64,000 nt of DNA. It comes from AP-15 sp963846635. Lineage in GTDB: Bacteria > Pseudomonadota > Alphaproteobacteria > ATCC43930 > CGMCC-115725. Both the position numbers and the translations under genes were made by a program. This document shows, in pieces, positions 26,530 to 36,147 of the stretch (the stretch's first letter is position 1; every line of letters begins with the position of its first letter). Where the stretch lies: NCBI GenBank assembly GCA_963846635.1, contig CAWJXM010000059.1, positions 248,001 to 312,000 on the forward strand. Reading direction: 5' to 3'. Below the pieces are notes generated by a model. The model was not told the origin of the DNA. It did not search any database and saw only the letters and a list, made by a program, of their open reading frames with translations.

Positions 26530-26760
26530 GTGGCAAAGAAAATCTTTGAGGTTCAAGCTTACTGGAGCACCGAAGGTAACGACTGGTGCGCGGTAAACGA
26601 CGAACTGCCGGTGGCAGCCGAAGCGCCTACGCTCGACGCGCTGATCGTGGAAGTCAAGGCACAGGCCGCAGAGATGGCTGAATTGAACGGCCTCGTAGCG
26701 CCGGGCGAGGAAATCGAGCTTCGCCTCGTCGAAACAGTCGAGGTTGAAGCCTTTGCATAG
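26530..26760 (+). CDS. DUF1902 (HicB-like) antitoxin
   Basis: About 76 residues. KIFEVQAYWSTEGNDWCAVN with DELPVAAEAPTLDALIVEV matches the DUF1902 partial-RNase-H fold of HicB-type antitoxins, which neutralise HicA and may repress the operon. The frame is open from 26401, but homology begins at a GTG at 26530, preceded by GGGAA. The gene ends 5 bp before a HicA toxin gene, so the two are co-transcribed with the antitoxin first, the reverse of many hicAB loci. Confidence 0.75.
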   Translation: MAKKIFEVQAYWSTEGNDWCAVNDELPVAAEAPTLDALIVEVKAQAAEMAELNGLVAPGEEIELRLVETVEVEAFA

Positions 26761-26765
26761 CTGCC

Positions 26766-26963
26766 GTGGATCTTCATCGACAACTGCGTGATCTCCTTGA
26801 GGAGGCCGGCTGCTATTACGATCGACCAGGCAACGGAAGCCACGAAGTCTGGTATAGTCCGATCACAAAACGTCGGTTTGTGGTTCCCTATAAAGGCCAT
26901 CTCAAGGACAGAAACCTCGCAAACCGTATCCTAAAGCAGGCTGGACTTCAAAAGCATCTCTAA
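26766..26963 (+). CDS. hicA: HicA-family mRNA interferase toxin
   Basis: 65 residues, the usual HicA length. The dsRBD-like fold is seen in DLLEEAGCYYDRPGNGSHEV with catalytic His in GSHEVWYSP, then RRFVVPYKGHLKDRNLANRI and the C-terminal KQAGL helix. Such toxins cleave mRNA on the ribosome. The GTG start is 5 bp after the DUF1902 antitoxin stop. The toxin appears intact. Confidence 0.83.
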   Translation: MDLHRQLRDLLEEAGCYYDRPGNGSHEVWYSPITKRRFVVPYKGHLKDRNLANRILKQAGLQKHL

Positions 26964-27009
26964 GGTTTTGATGCCATCCGGCTTCCCTGGTCGCTCATAC
27001 AGCGGATAG

Positions 27010-27038
27010 GGTGGGTTGAGCGGGAAGCGAAACCCACC
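27010..27038. repeat. Dispersed hairpin repeat (GGTGGGTT type)
   Basis: GGTGGGTT and AACCCACC, 13 bases apart, form a hairpin in the 310-bp gap after hicA. Similar TAGGGTGGGTT...AACCCACC repeats are scattered through many Bradyrhizobium-type genomes. I see no gene in the rest of this gap. Confidence 0.45.
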
Positions 27039-27273
27039 ATCACCGGCGCGAGAGCAAGACTATCCCGCTTTGATGGTGCAAGCAGAATGCGACGCACCGG
27101 GTCGGCAATGGCGCAACGCGAGGGATCCGCGCCGATGCCATCGCCAAAAATTTCTGGTTCCGGACCGCGATCATATCCGCGGCCGCGAAGTTTGTTTATA
27201 GGATGCGCAAATCGGTTCGGCGACTGACAAGCTCAGGTTCTTTTTTGCTTCAACCAGGATCACGGATACCTCC

Positions 27274-27492
27274 ATGGCCTTATCGGTGCAGGATTTTTAT
27301 CGCAGCTCGAACGGCGACCGCTGGCAGCTCGTCCATGATCCTGCCTCGGGGCGGTCGTTTGTCAGGCACGAGCCCAATCTCGCCTCCGGCGGACAGATCA
27401 CCGAAACCGATGTCGAAGAGTTCCTTAACCGGACTGGGACCAGTCCCGAGAATCTCGCCCTGCGGGCTCTGTTGCAGAAATCAGGTCCCTAA
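27274..27492 (+). CDS. Small conserved hypothetical protein
   Basis: 72 residues, hydrophilic, no signal or membrane segment. ALSVQDFYRSSNGDRWQLVH and SGRSFVRHEPNLASGGQITE are followed by a helical C-terminus (DVEEFLNRTGTSPENLALRA). Proteins with the same layout are frequent in Bradyrhizobium-type genomes but have no assigned function. It has a clean ATG. It is not obviously linked to its neighbours. Confidence 0.65.
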   Translation: MALSVQDFYRSSNGDRWQLVHDPASGRSFVRHEPNLASGGQITETDVEEFLNRTGTSPENLALRALLQKSGP

Positions 27493-27696
27493 GCCCATTA
27501 GGCTGGGCCGCATCGCAGGGGCGGAGGTGGTCGCGATAGTCGGCGGCGGTAGGTGGTGGGTTTCGCCGGGCTCAGCCGTGGGGGTGGACGGCCCCGCGGC
27601 ATCTGGTGCCATAGTCCGGCTGTCAAAACACGAAGAGGCCGTCCATGACCACACCTCACCCCTTCCACCAAGGGGCGTCCACTCACGCCACGCCCG

Positions 27697-30600
27697 TTAA
27701 CCGTCCTCCTGCAGCGACAATAGGGTAGCGTTGCCGCCGGCGGCGGTGGTGTCGATCGAGATGGTGCGCTCGGTCGCGAAACGGTGCAGATAGCGCGGGC
27801 CGCCGGCCTTGGGGCCAGTGCCGGAGAGCCGCTCGCCGCCAAACGGCTGCACGCCGACGACAGCGCCGATCATGTTGCGGTTGACGTAATTGTTGCCGGT
27901 GCGCATCCGGCCGAGAATATGCCGCACATTCTCGTCGATGCGGCTGTGGATGCCGAGTGTCAGGCCATAACCGGTGGCGTCGATCTCGTCGAGCGCGTCG
28001 TCGAGCCGGTCGGCCGGCCAGCGTATGACGTGCAGGATCGGGCCAAAGACTTCGCGGTCGAGCAGCCTGGCGCTCGCGATCTCAAAGGCTCGCGGGGCGA
28101 AAAACGTGCCGTGCTCGGTGCCTGATGGTAGCTGGCATTGATAGAGGAGCCGACCTTCGTGCTGCATGCGCGCGGCGTGCCTATCGAGCGCCGCGCCGGC
28201 ATCGGCGTCGATCACCGGGCCGATATCGGTTGCAAGCAGCGCCGGGTCGCCGATCACCAATTCGGCCATGGCTCCGGTCAGCATCTCCAAAAGGCGGTCG
28301 GCGATGTCGGATTGAACATAAAGCAGCCGCGCCGATGAGCAGCGCTGGCCGGCGCTCTCGAAAGCCGAGGTCAACAGATCGGTCACGACCTGCTCTGGCA
28401 GCGCCGAGGAATCGACAATCATCGCATTTTGCCCGCCGGTTTCGGCGATCAATGGCACGAGCGGGCCGGGTCGTCGGGCCAGCGCCAGCGCAATAGCGCG
28501 TGCGGTTTCGGTCGAGCCGGTAAAGGCGACACCGCCGATCCTCGGATCGGCGACGAGCGGCACACCGACCTTGTCGCCGCTACCGGGCAACAGGTGCAAC
28601 ACATCGGCGGGAATGCCGGCCTCGTGCAACAGCTGCACCGCGGCGGCAGCGACGAGCGGGGTCTGCTCGGCCGGCTTGGCGATCACAGCGTTGCCGGCGG
28701 CAAGCGCCGCGGCGACCTGGCCGGTAAAGATTGCGAGCGGAAAATTCCACGGCGCGATACAGGCAAAGACGCCGCGCCCATGCAGCGCCACCTCGTTGCG
28801 CTCGCCGGTCGGACCGGGCATCGGCTCGGGGGCGGCGAAATCCGCGCGGGCGCGCAACGCGTAATAGCGCAGGTAATCGACCGCTTCGCGCAGTTCCGCG
28901 AGCGCTGCCGGAATGGTGCGCCCGCCTTCGCGGATGATCCGCGCCATCAACTCATAGCCGTGTGCCTCGAACAAATCAGCAGCGCGTTCGAGGATCGCGG
29001 CGCGCTCGCCGGCCGGGCGGCGGTCCCAGCCGGCCGCGGTATGCCGCGCGCGATCGAGCGCCCGGTCGAGTTCTTCGCGCCCTGCCTCATTTACCGTGCC
29101 GATCTGGCGGCGATGGTCGCTCGGGTCGTATAGGGGTTCGAGCGGCCCCGGCTGCTCGATCCCGCCGATGATCGGGGCGGCATGCCACGGCTGGCGCAGT
29201 GCGGCTGCGAGCCCATCGCGCAGGGCGAGCAGCGAGGGCGGATCGGCCAGATCGATCCCGCGCGAATTGCGCCGTTCCGGCCCATAGATGTCGCATGGCA
29301 AGCGGGATACGCGGATGCGGCTTCACCGGCAACCGAGCGAGGCGTGCGACCGGATCGGCGATGATCTCGTCGATCGGCTCCTTGTCGTCGACGATGCGGT
29401 TGACAAACGAGGTGTTGGCGCCGTTTTCGAGCAGCCGACGCACGAGATAGGCGAGCAGTTCCTCGTGGCTGCCGACCGGCGCGTAGACACGACACGGACG
29501 GTCGAGCCGATCCGGCCCAACGATTTCGTCGTAGAGCGCCTCGCCCATGCCGTGCAGGCGCTGGAACTCCCAGTCGCGGCGCTGGCCGGCAAATTCGAGC
29601 ATCGCGGCGACGGTGTGCGCGTTGTGGGTCGCAAATTGCGGGTAGAACACGCTGCCACCTGCGAGCAGCCGGCGCGCTGCGGCAAGATAAGACACGTCGG
29701 TTGCGACCTTGCGGGTATAAACCGGATAGCCGTCGAGCCCGCGCTCTTGGCTGCGCTTGATTTCGCTGTCCCAATAGGCACCCTTGACGAGCCGCACCAT
29801 CAGCCGGCGCCGGCCACGGCGGGCGAGACCGGCGAGCCAGTCGATCAACGGCAGCGCGCGCTTTTGATAAGCCTGGACCGCGAGCCCGAAACCGTCCCAG
29901 CCGGCAAGCTCGGGCGCGAGAGCCAAGGCCTCGATCAGATCGAGCGACAGATCGAGCCGATCGGCCTCTTCGGCGTCGATCGTCAGACCGATGCCGGCGC
30001 CGCGCGCGGCCCCGGCCAGCGCCAACAGCCGCGGCGTCACTTCTGCCAGCACCCTCTCGCGCTGCGCCATCTCATAACGCGGGTGCAGCGCCGATAATTT
30101 GACCGAGATGCCCGGGGCCTCTTCGACCACCCGACCCGCGGCGGCACGCCCGATCGCGATGATGGCATGCTCGTAAGCGGCGAGATAGCGGGCGGCATCG
30201 GCCGCGGTATGCGCCGCTTCACCGAGCATGTCATAGGAATGGCGGTAGCCTTCGCGCTCAGCGGCGCGGGCGCGCTCGAGCGCCTCTTCGATCGTGCGGC
30301 CCATCACGAATTGGCGGGCGAGTATGCGCATCGCCGCGGTCACCGCCTGGCGGACGACCGGCTCGCCCGAGCGGATCGCGAAACGGCGCAGTGCCGCGCG
30401 CAGGTCGCGCGCGGTGGGCTCGGCGCGCATCAGCCGCCCGGTCAGCATCAACGCCCAGGTCGAGGCGTTGACAAAGACCGAATCGGAATGGCCGAGATGG
30501 CGCGCCCAATCGGCTTCGCCGAGCTTATCGCGGATCAGCCGATCGATCGTCTCGGCATCGGGGATGCGCAACAGGGCTTCGGCGAGGCACAGCAAGGCCA

Positions 30601-30847
30601 CGCCTTCCTGCGAGGACAACGCATATTCGTGCAAAAACGCGTCGATGCCGCCTTTGCCGTGGCGCTCGCGCCGCACTGTGGCGACCAGCCGGCGGGCGGT
30701 CTCGGCGATCCGATCGCGCGCCTCGGGCGCGATCTCGGCCGCTGCCAGAATTTCGGCATCGGCCACGGTCTCGTCGAGCCGGGCGTGCTCGCGGACCGCG
30801 GCGCGCAACGGCGAAGCCGGCGGCGGGTTGGCAAAAACGACATTCAT
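27697..30847 (-). pseudogene. putA: Bifunctional proline dehydrogenase/P5C dehydrogenase PutA (frameshifted)
   Basis: Oxidises proline to glutamate. Part one (ATG 30847, AAGGAAGG site; readable to about 29300) is the FAD proline dehydrogenase: EAPGISVKLSALHPRYE, LTIDAEEADRLDLSLD, VRLVKGAYWDSEIKRSQ and FATHNAHTVAA. Part two (about 29300 to 27697) is the aldehyde dehydrogenase: IAPWNFPLAIFTGQ, AFTGSTETARAI, LIAETGGQNAMIVDS (catalytic Glu) and SAGQRCSSARLLYVQ (catalytic Cys). There is no N-terminal DNA-binding domain. The break lies at 29297-29305, where CCG CTT GCC ATG replaces the expected I-P-L-P-x-D, giving one extra base. Both halves are otherwise intact (about 1049 residues in all), so the break is very recent or an error. 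Confidence 0.85.
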
Positions 30848-30966
30848 CGCGGAGCCTTCCTTTGGCACCGCGCGCTCATTCTGCGGACTGGGTATCCTTC
30901 CGTGGCCGATCGGCCGCGATGCTTACCGAATATGTAGGGGTAGCGAGCTCCCCGCGCAGGATCGCC

Positions 30967-31275
30967 TCAAGGTTCGAAACGCAGGATCTCGACGCAGGGT
31001 GGCCGGGTCAGCACCTCGCTGAATGCGTGCATCCAATTGCCGGTTTCCTCGCTCGAACCGACGCCACGGTTGCGGAACCCCTCGAGCTGATCGAGCCCCT
31101 TGAGCTCGACCTCGAATTGCAGGGCAGTATGGTCGCCATGGCCGCGGGTCAGCGGCACCAGCATGCGCGCCTCGAGGCCGTTGTTGCGCGCCGCTTCGAC
31201 TTCGCGGCGGATGAATTCGATCGCACGCTGGCGATTGACCGGCAGCACATCATAACAAAACCGGGCGAGATACAT
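30967..31275 (-). CDS. Small conserved protein of unknown function
   Basis: 102 residues. YLARFCYDVLPVNRQRAIEF, ARMLVPLTRGHGDHTALQFE and NWMHAFSEVLTRPPCVEILR suggest a small alpha/beta (ferredoxin-like dimeric barrel) protein, but I cannot name the family. The ATG at 31275 is chosen because AAGGAGAG sits 7 bases upstream; the longer frame from 31329 lacks this. It precedes putA on the same strand (about 120 bp gap) and may be co-expressed with it. Confidence 0.65.
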   Translation of the reverse strand: MYLARFCYDVLPVNRQRAIEFIRREVEAARNNGLEARMLVPLTRGHGDHTALQFEVELKGLDQLEGFRNRGVGSSEETGNWMHAFSEVLTRPPCVEILRFEP

Positions 31276-31506
31276 CTTTCTCTCCTTGCAACGGTTGCGA
31301 CAGAAAAGCCGACTGAACGCCGGCCGCAACGGCCACCCTTCAGCCGCAGTACTGATCCGTCAACGCGTAGATCGCCCCAGCGATGCATCGACGGTTTCGA
31401 AAAACCTTGCCAATCCGCTCGGGCGGTCCCGGGGCCTTGCAGGGCGGACAAAGCCGCATACACTGCGGCAGCTTGGTGGTCCGGGCCTAGCAAGGGTTGG
31501 GGGGAC

Positions 31507-31977
31507 ATGATGTTGCGATATCGGCAGGTTCTTTTGGCGATGCTGATGAGTTCGGCGCTGGCGCTCTCGTCGGGCGCGAACGCGCAGGCCCCTTCAGCGA
31601 GCCCATCCGCTGAGGCGGTGCCGGCAGCTCCGGCGCCAACAGCGGCTGCAGCGAAGGCGGAGGTGCCGCGCTTCCTAATTTATTTCGACGAGTTCAGCGC
31701 CTACTTATCGCCGCGGGCCAAGGCGATCATCGCCAAGGCAGCCAAGGAGGCGAAGGAGACCGGCGTCAAGGCGATCACCGTGCAGGCGCGGGCGAGCGCC
31801 ACCGGCACGGTTCAGACTAACAAATATCTCGCGATGACGCGCGCCTCGATCGTCGCCGACCAGCTCGAAGCGGACGGCATCGAACCGGCTATGGTCCAGC
31901 AGGAGCCGATTGGCCAGACCGGGTCGCACGACCCTTCCGTGTTCAACCGGCGCGTCGATATCATCCTGCACCGCTGA
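31507..31977 (+). CDS. OmpA-like periplasmic protein
   Basis: 156 residues. A signal peptide (LLAMLMSSALALSSGANAQA, cleavage after AQA) and an Ala/Pro linker lead to a C-terminal OmpA-type domain: FLIYFDEFSAYLSPRAKAII, VQARASATGTVQTNKYLAMT, RASIVADQLEADGI and FNRRVDIIL. The fold is related to peptidoglycan-binding Pal/OmpA domains, though the usual N-x-x-L-S-x-x-R-A segment is modified (NKYLAMTRAS). It probably resides in the periplasm or outer membrane. The ATG follows GGGGGAC. Confidence 0.75.
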   Translation: MMLRYRQVLLAMLMSSALALSSGANAQAPSASPSAEAVPAAPAPTAAAAKAEVPRFLIYFDEFSAYLSPRAKAIIAKAAKEAKETGVKAITVQARASATGTVQTNKYLAMTRASIVADQLEADGIEPAMVQQEPIGQTGSHDPSVFNRRVDIILHR

Positions 31978-31990
31978 GCGCCGCCACGCG

Positions 31991-32977
31991 ATGCTTCCAG
32001 GACCGCTGGTCGTTACCTTCGAGCTGAGCCCGCGCAGCCGCGCTATTATCGAACAGGAGCTCGGCGACACTGGCGAGGCGGTCTATCTGCGCGATCTCGC
32101 CCCCGACGAGCGCGCCCCAGCTCTGCGGCGTGCCGGCGCGGTGCTTGCCTACAACATGGCGGCCGAGCTGGTGCCCGAGGAGTTGCCGTTGATCGCGGGT
32201 GCGCGGCTATTGCAGTTCACGACCGCCGGCATCGATTGGATTCCACTCAACGAGCTGCCTTCCTCACTGCCGGTCGCGTGCAACGGCGGCGCCTCAGCCG
32301 AGCCGATGGCCGAGCACATCCTGGCGATGACCCTCGCGGCAGCAAAAAGGCTGTTTGTCGAGCATGCCAATCTGAAGCGTGGCGAATTCAACCAGCGCAG
32401 CAAGAACCGCATGCTGCAGGGGGCGGTGTGCGGGGTCCTCGGGTTTGGCGGGGTCGGGGTCGCGACCGCGCGGCTGATGCGGGCGATCGGCATGCGGGTT
32501 CATGCGATCAACCGGCGCGGCGCCAGCGACGAGCCGGTCGATTGGATCGGTACACCAGACGATCTCGACGAGATGTTGCGGGTAGCCGACGTGCTGGTCG
32601 TCGCTGCGGCCTTGACCAAAACGACCGAAGGAATGATCGGCGCCCGCGAATTAGCGCTGATGAAAAAGGACGCGATCCTCGTCAATGTTGCCCGCGGCGA
32701 GATCGTCGACGAAGGAGCGCTGTTCAGGCATCTGACGGCGCATCCAGACTTTTGCGCATGCATCGACGCATGGTGGGTCGAGCCGGTGCGCCACGGGCGG
32801 TTTTCTATGAACCACCCGTTTCTCGACCTGCCCAATGTGATTGGCTCGCCGCACAATTCGGCGGGCGGCGGCGTGTGGCGCGATGTGGCGTTGCGGCGTG
32901 CGGTTGCGAATTGCCGGCGCGCGCTCAAAGGCGAGAGGACGCTGCACCTGATTGGGCCAGACGAGCGGATGATGTAG
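31991..32977 (+). CDS. D-isomer-specific 2-hydroxyacid dehydrogenase
   Basis: 328 residues, NAD(P)-dependent. The Rossmann motif is GVLGFGGVGVATARLMRAIG (about residues 144-163), with LMKKDAILVNVARGEIVDEG carrying the catalytic Arg, and the His-Glu pair replaced by a region around DAWWVEP and NVIGSPHNSAGG (His). The ATG at 31991 starts 13 bp after the OmpA-like stop. The next gene is an MFS transporter 13 bp downstream, so uptake and reduction or oxidation of a hydroxy acid by this pair is a reasonable inference. Confidence 0.85.
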   Translation: MLPGPLVVTFELSPRSRAIIEQELGDTGEAVYLRDLAPDERAPALRRAGAVLAYNMAAELVPEELPLIAGARLLQFTTAGIDWIPLNELPSSLPVACNGGASAEPMAEHILAMTLAAAKRLFVEHANLKRGEFNQRSKNRMLQGAVCGVLGFGGVGVATARLMRAIGMRVHAINRRGASDEPVDWIGTPDDLDEMLRVADVLVVAAALTKTTEGMIGARELALMKKDAILVNVARGEIVDEGALFRHLTAHPDFCACIDAWWVEPVRHGRFSMNHPFLDLPNVIGSPHNSAGGGVWRDVALRRAVANCRRALKGERTLHLIGPDERMM

Positions 32978-32990
32978 CCCAGGCGCCAGC

Positions 32991-34229
32991 GTGGACACAG
33001 CCGCTCAGGGAGGCATCGCGCGGCCGGCCGCGCTGGCCGCCGAGGGCTCGCTCGACTGGCTCAATCTGTTCGTCGGCAACATCCAGACCGGTTTCGGGCC
33101 GTTCATCGCGATTTACTTGACGACGTGCGGCTGGAGCGAGACCTCAATCGGCTTGGCACTGAGCCTCGGCACGGTTGCGGCGATGGCAAGCCAGATCCTG
33201 GCTGGCGCGCTGGTCGACGCGATCCGCCGTAAGGCTTGGGTGGTATTGCTGAGCATCGCCTCGTTCAGCGGCAGCGCCCTCATGTTCGCCTTACGACCCG
33301 CGCCGCTATCAGTCTACATTGCCGAGATCCTGCACAGTTTTTCGAGCTGCACGCTGTCCCCGGCAATCGCCGCAGTCAGCCTTGCTGTGGCCAGCCCGGC
33401 GGCGCTCGGCCTCAGGTTTGGCCGGAACGCACGTTTTGCCGCGATCGGCAACGGTATCGGCGCCGTGCTGATGGGAGCGTGCGGTTATTATGTCTCGGCG
33501 CAGGCGGTGTTTTTTCTAACAGCGGGTCTCTCCTTGCCGGCTCTCGCTCCGCTGCTGCCGTTGATGCGGCTCGATTATTCTGCCCGGCCCGCCGCTGACG
33601 GTGAGCCGCAAGTGACGCATGAGACCTTGATGCGGGTGCTCACCCGCCGTGGCCTTATCGTCTTCGCCGGCGCGGTCATGCTGTTCACCCTCGGCAACGC
33701 CGCGATGCTGCCGCTCGTCGGTGCCACGCTGACCAAGACCGTGGGTAACGAGGCGAGCCTCGTGATCGGCGCTTCGATCGTGGTTCCGCAATTGATCGTT
33801 GCCCTCGTCTCACCGCAAATCGGTCGGCTCTCCGAGGCGAGCGGGCGGCGCCTAGTGCTGTTGCTGGGGTTGCTGAGCCTGCCGATCCGTGGAGCGGTGT
33901 TCGCGGTAACGACCTCGCCACTCCTGGTTGTCGTGGTGCAGGCGCTGGACGGCATGGCTGGCGCCTGTGTTGGGGTTTTGGTGCCATTGGTCACCAGCGA
34001 TGTCGCCGGCCGCTCAGGGCATTACAACTTGGCGCTGGGGTTTGTCGGGTTTACGATCGGGATTGGCGCTACTGCGAGCACAACATTAGCGGGCTGGATC
34101 GGCGACCACTTTGGTCAGCCGATGGCGTTCGCGAGCCTAGCGGCCTGCGGTATTGCCGCCTGCGCCTTGGTCATCGCTGCGATGCCGGAGACGAAGCCGT
34201 ATCAGTCGCTTCTCGGCGATCCGAATTAA
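32991..34229 (+). CDS. Major facilitator superfamily transporter
   Basis: 412 residues with about 12 predicted membrane spans in two halves. Hydrophobic runs include VVLLSIASFSGSALMFAL, AVLMGACGYYVSAQAVFFL, IVFAGAVMLFTLGNAAMLPL and LALGFVGFTIGIGATASTTL. The loop after span 2 (ALVDAIRRKAWVVLL) fits the MFS D-x-x-x-R-R motif. The GTG start follows the dehydrogenase by 13 bp. The substrate is unknown; the neighbour suggests a 2-hydroxy or 2-keto acid. Confidence 0.87.
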   Translation: MDTAAQGGIARPAALAAEGSLDWLNLFVGNIQTGFGPFIAIYLTTCGWSETSIGLALSLGTVAAMASQILAGALVDAIRRKAWVVLLSIASFSGSALMFALRPAPLSVYIAEILHSFSSCTLSPAIAAVSLAVASPAALGLRFGRNARFAAIGNGIGAVLMGACGYYVSAQAVFFLTAGLSLPALAPLLPLMRLDYSARPAADGEPQVTHETLMRVLTRRGLIVFAGAVMLFTLGNAAMLPLVGATLTKTVGNEASLVIGASIVVPQLIVALVSPQIGRLSEASGRRLVLLLGLLSLPIRGAVFAVTTSPLLVVVVQALDGMAGACVGVLVPLVTSDVAGRSGHYNLALGFVGFTIGIGATASTTLAGWIGDHFGQPMAFASLAACGIAACALVIAAMPETKPYQSLLGDPN

Positions 34230-34430
34230 AGGCGGTTGTGTTCAGCAACTCCAATGCGTCGTCGCACTGGCGGCATGGTGCTATTCTCGATGAAGTGGCG
34301 AGCCCTCGGCCCCTTCCCGGACTGCTCTTTAGGTGTATCTCACCCATTAAGGTTTATTTCACTCTTGGTCTCCTAAGATCGAGCATCGGGGGACTGGTCC
34401 TTTGGGATCTGAACTGTTGTCGCGAGGCTT

Positions 34431-35366
34431 GTGGTGAAACGCCTTTCGAAGCTGGTTACACCCGACGGTCGATGGGTCGCCGCCGGCAGCGCCGAATTTC
34501 TTGAGGCGTTGGGCGATTTTGATCCCGATTACGACGCGCTGGCATTCGCTATTAAAAACCTGGGCTTTATCAGATTTGATACCCTCAGCGACTCGATCAC
34601 CGAAATCGAACTGCACCCGCGCAACGTCGCGCTGCCAGCGTTGCTTGCCGTGCAGCAGGAGCTAATGTCGTCACGTATTCGTCTATTTCGCATCAAGTAT
34701 TTCGACGATACATGGCATTCCGAAATCAGCGCCTCCCCCGAACAGGCGATCGCGCGCCTTTCCGAGTTGTGTGCCTCTATCATTCTTTTGCCACCCGCCG
34801 AACGATTCTTGCTCGAACCTCGCGACTATACCAAATTGTTCGATGAGTATGACAATCCGTTGCGGCCCTTGCTCCAAAAATGGCGGATATCATTTGCCCA
34901 TTTTGACTCGACCGTCATCTCGCACGCGCTCGAGCAGGGAGCGTTGTCGCGCATGATGATCTTCGGCCTCAAACCACATGATTTCGAGCCGGTGTTTCGC
35001 TTTGTCGGCGGCAGGCGCAGCAATGGCATCTGGCTCGGCCGCGATTCCGAGATCAGCGTGATCGGAGAAAGAGTTGCCAACCAGCCTGACAAAGATTACG
35101 GCGCCTGGGTATCGCAGTTTTACAAAGCGGTGGCGAGTACTGGGCAGCCGAGATTCGACATCGTGACCGCCGCGATCCAAACTTCGCACGATCGCTCTCA
35201 GATGTACGTGACCCGTTACGAGCGGCTGCTGCTGCCGTGGAAAACCCCTTCCGAGGAGGTGTTTGTGACGATGTGCTCCAAAAGGTTGGGTGACGAAGCC
35301 ACTGACATATTCTCTCCCTCCGAGACGAGCAATTCCGTAGTCAGAAAATTGGCAAGGTCGTCGTAG
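34431..35366 (+). CDS. Conserved protein of unknown function
   Basis: 311 residues, soluble, with no signal peptide. KLVTPDGRWVAAGSAEFLEA, IKNLGFIRF and PALLAVQQELMSSRIRLFRI are visible, with a mid region FEPVFRFVGGRRSNGIWLGR that loosely resembles a sensory or ligand domain. No named domain was recognised. The GTG start follows GAGG. The last 151 bases overlap, tail to tail, the 3' end of the next gene on the opposite strand, so the two could regulate one another through antisense transcripts. Confidence 0.65.
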   Translation: MVKRLSKLVTPDGRWVAAGSAEFLEALGDFDPDYDALAFAIKNLGFIRFDTLSDSITEIELHPRNVALPALLAVQQELMSSRIRLFRIKYFDDTWHSEISASPEQAIARLSELCASIILLPPAERFLLEPRDYTKLFDEYDNPLRPLLQKWRISFAHFDSTVISHALEQGALSRMMIFGLKPHDFEPVFRFVGGRRSNGIWLGRDSEISVIGERVANQPDKDYGAWVSQFYKAVASTGQPRFDIVTAAIQTSHDRSQMYVTRYERLLLPWKTPSEEVFVTMCSKRLGDEATDIFSPSETSNSVVRKLARSS

Positions 35367-36064
35367 GCCTCATTCCCGGAGAGATAGAGGAGCGCGTTGT
35401 CCGGATGGCCGGACGGCGCGTCCGGGAAAAAAATGCTGCGCACTGCATGCTTGTAGCCGTACCCCGCGGGCACGCCCTTCTCGACGAGGATCGGTGCGGT
35501 AAACCCAGTGCACCAGTCGACCGGCCAGCGAGCGAGCCCGTAGGCTCGGCCGAGCCGGGGAATTAAGCGCGATAGCTGATGCCCGCGAAAGTCCGCTCGC
35601 ACCCACAACGAGCCGGCAAACAACACAACGCCCGAGACCATTGCCGCAACCCTGGCCGCTTCGGAGGTGAATTCGCACGGACGGCCCTTACCACGACCGT
35701 AAAACAGTAATCGTCCTTCTTGGAAAAGGTTTGTGTCTGGCCAGAAGAAGACGCGCCATGCCACGGTAACGACAATTTCGCCGTCTTCGTTCTCGCCGGA
35801 CAGCCAATACGAATTTTCTGGATTCAAATCGCAATATTCGGGATTGAACAAGTTAACCAGACGGAACCAGTTTCCGCGGGCGACCTCGAAGTCATTGAGA
35901 CGACGCAACGCATCAAAATCGTGTCGCAAACGCAGGCGCAGGCCGGCCCGCCGCGCCGCCTTGTCGCCTTCGAGGACAAAGCGCGACAGCAATCCCGCCG
36001 GGCCGTGTTTGACGGTCAGCGCATCCGGCAGGCGAAAATTGTTTTCCGGCACCTCACCATCCAT
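35216..36064 (-). CDS. Conserved protein of unknown function, possibly GNAT-like
   Basis: 282 residues from the ATG at 36064. FEVARGNWFRLVNLFNPEYC and VVTVAWRVFFWPDTNLFQEG lead to SLWVRADFRGHQLSRLIPRL, which resembles the acetyl-CoA-binding V-x-P-x-x-R-G-x-x-L-G/S loop of GNAT acyltransferases, then AYGLARWPVDWCTGF and KGVPAGYGYKHAVRS. The assignment is tentative. The upstream flank enters the IS4-type element at about 36.07-36.15 kb, so its promoter may have been changed. It overlaps the neighbouring gene's 3' end by 151 bases. Confidence 0.6.
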   Translation of the reverse strand: MDGEVPENNFRLPDALTVKHGPAGLLSRFVLEGDKAARRAGLRLRLRHDFDALRRLNDFEVARGNWFRLVNLFNPEYCDLNPENSYWLSGENEDGEIVVTVAWRVFFWPDTNLFQEGRLLFYGRGKGRPCEFTSEAARVAAMVSGVVLFAGSLWVRADFRGHQLSRLIPRLGRAYGLARWPVDWCTGFTAPILVEKGVPAGYGYKHAVRSIFFPDAPSGHPDNALLYLSGNEAYDDLANFLTTELLVSEGENMSVASSPNLLEHIVTNTSSEGVFHGSSSRS

Positions 36065-36147
36065 CAGTTTCTTGTTATGACGGGTTGACGGGTTGAAGCT
36101 GGGTGTGATGCAACGATACTGCGTTCGCTCTGACGTGGGATCGCGCC

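Noticed and set aside
35733..36088. Plus-strand frames across the GNAT-like gene
   Set aside because: They are shadows of the minus-strand gene, with an Arg/Ser-biased composition typical of the antisense frame.
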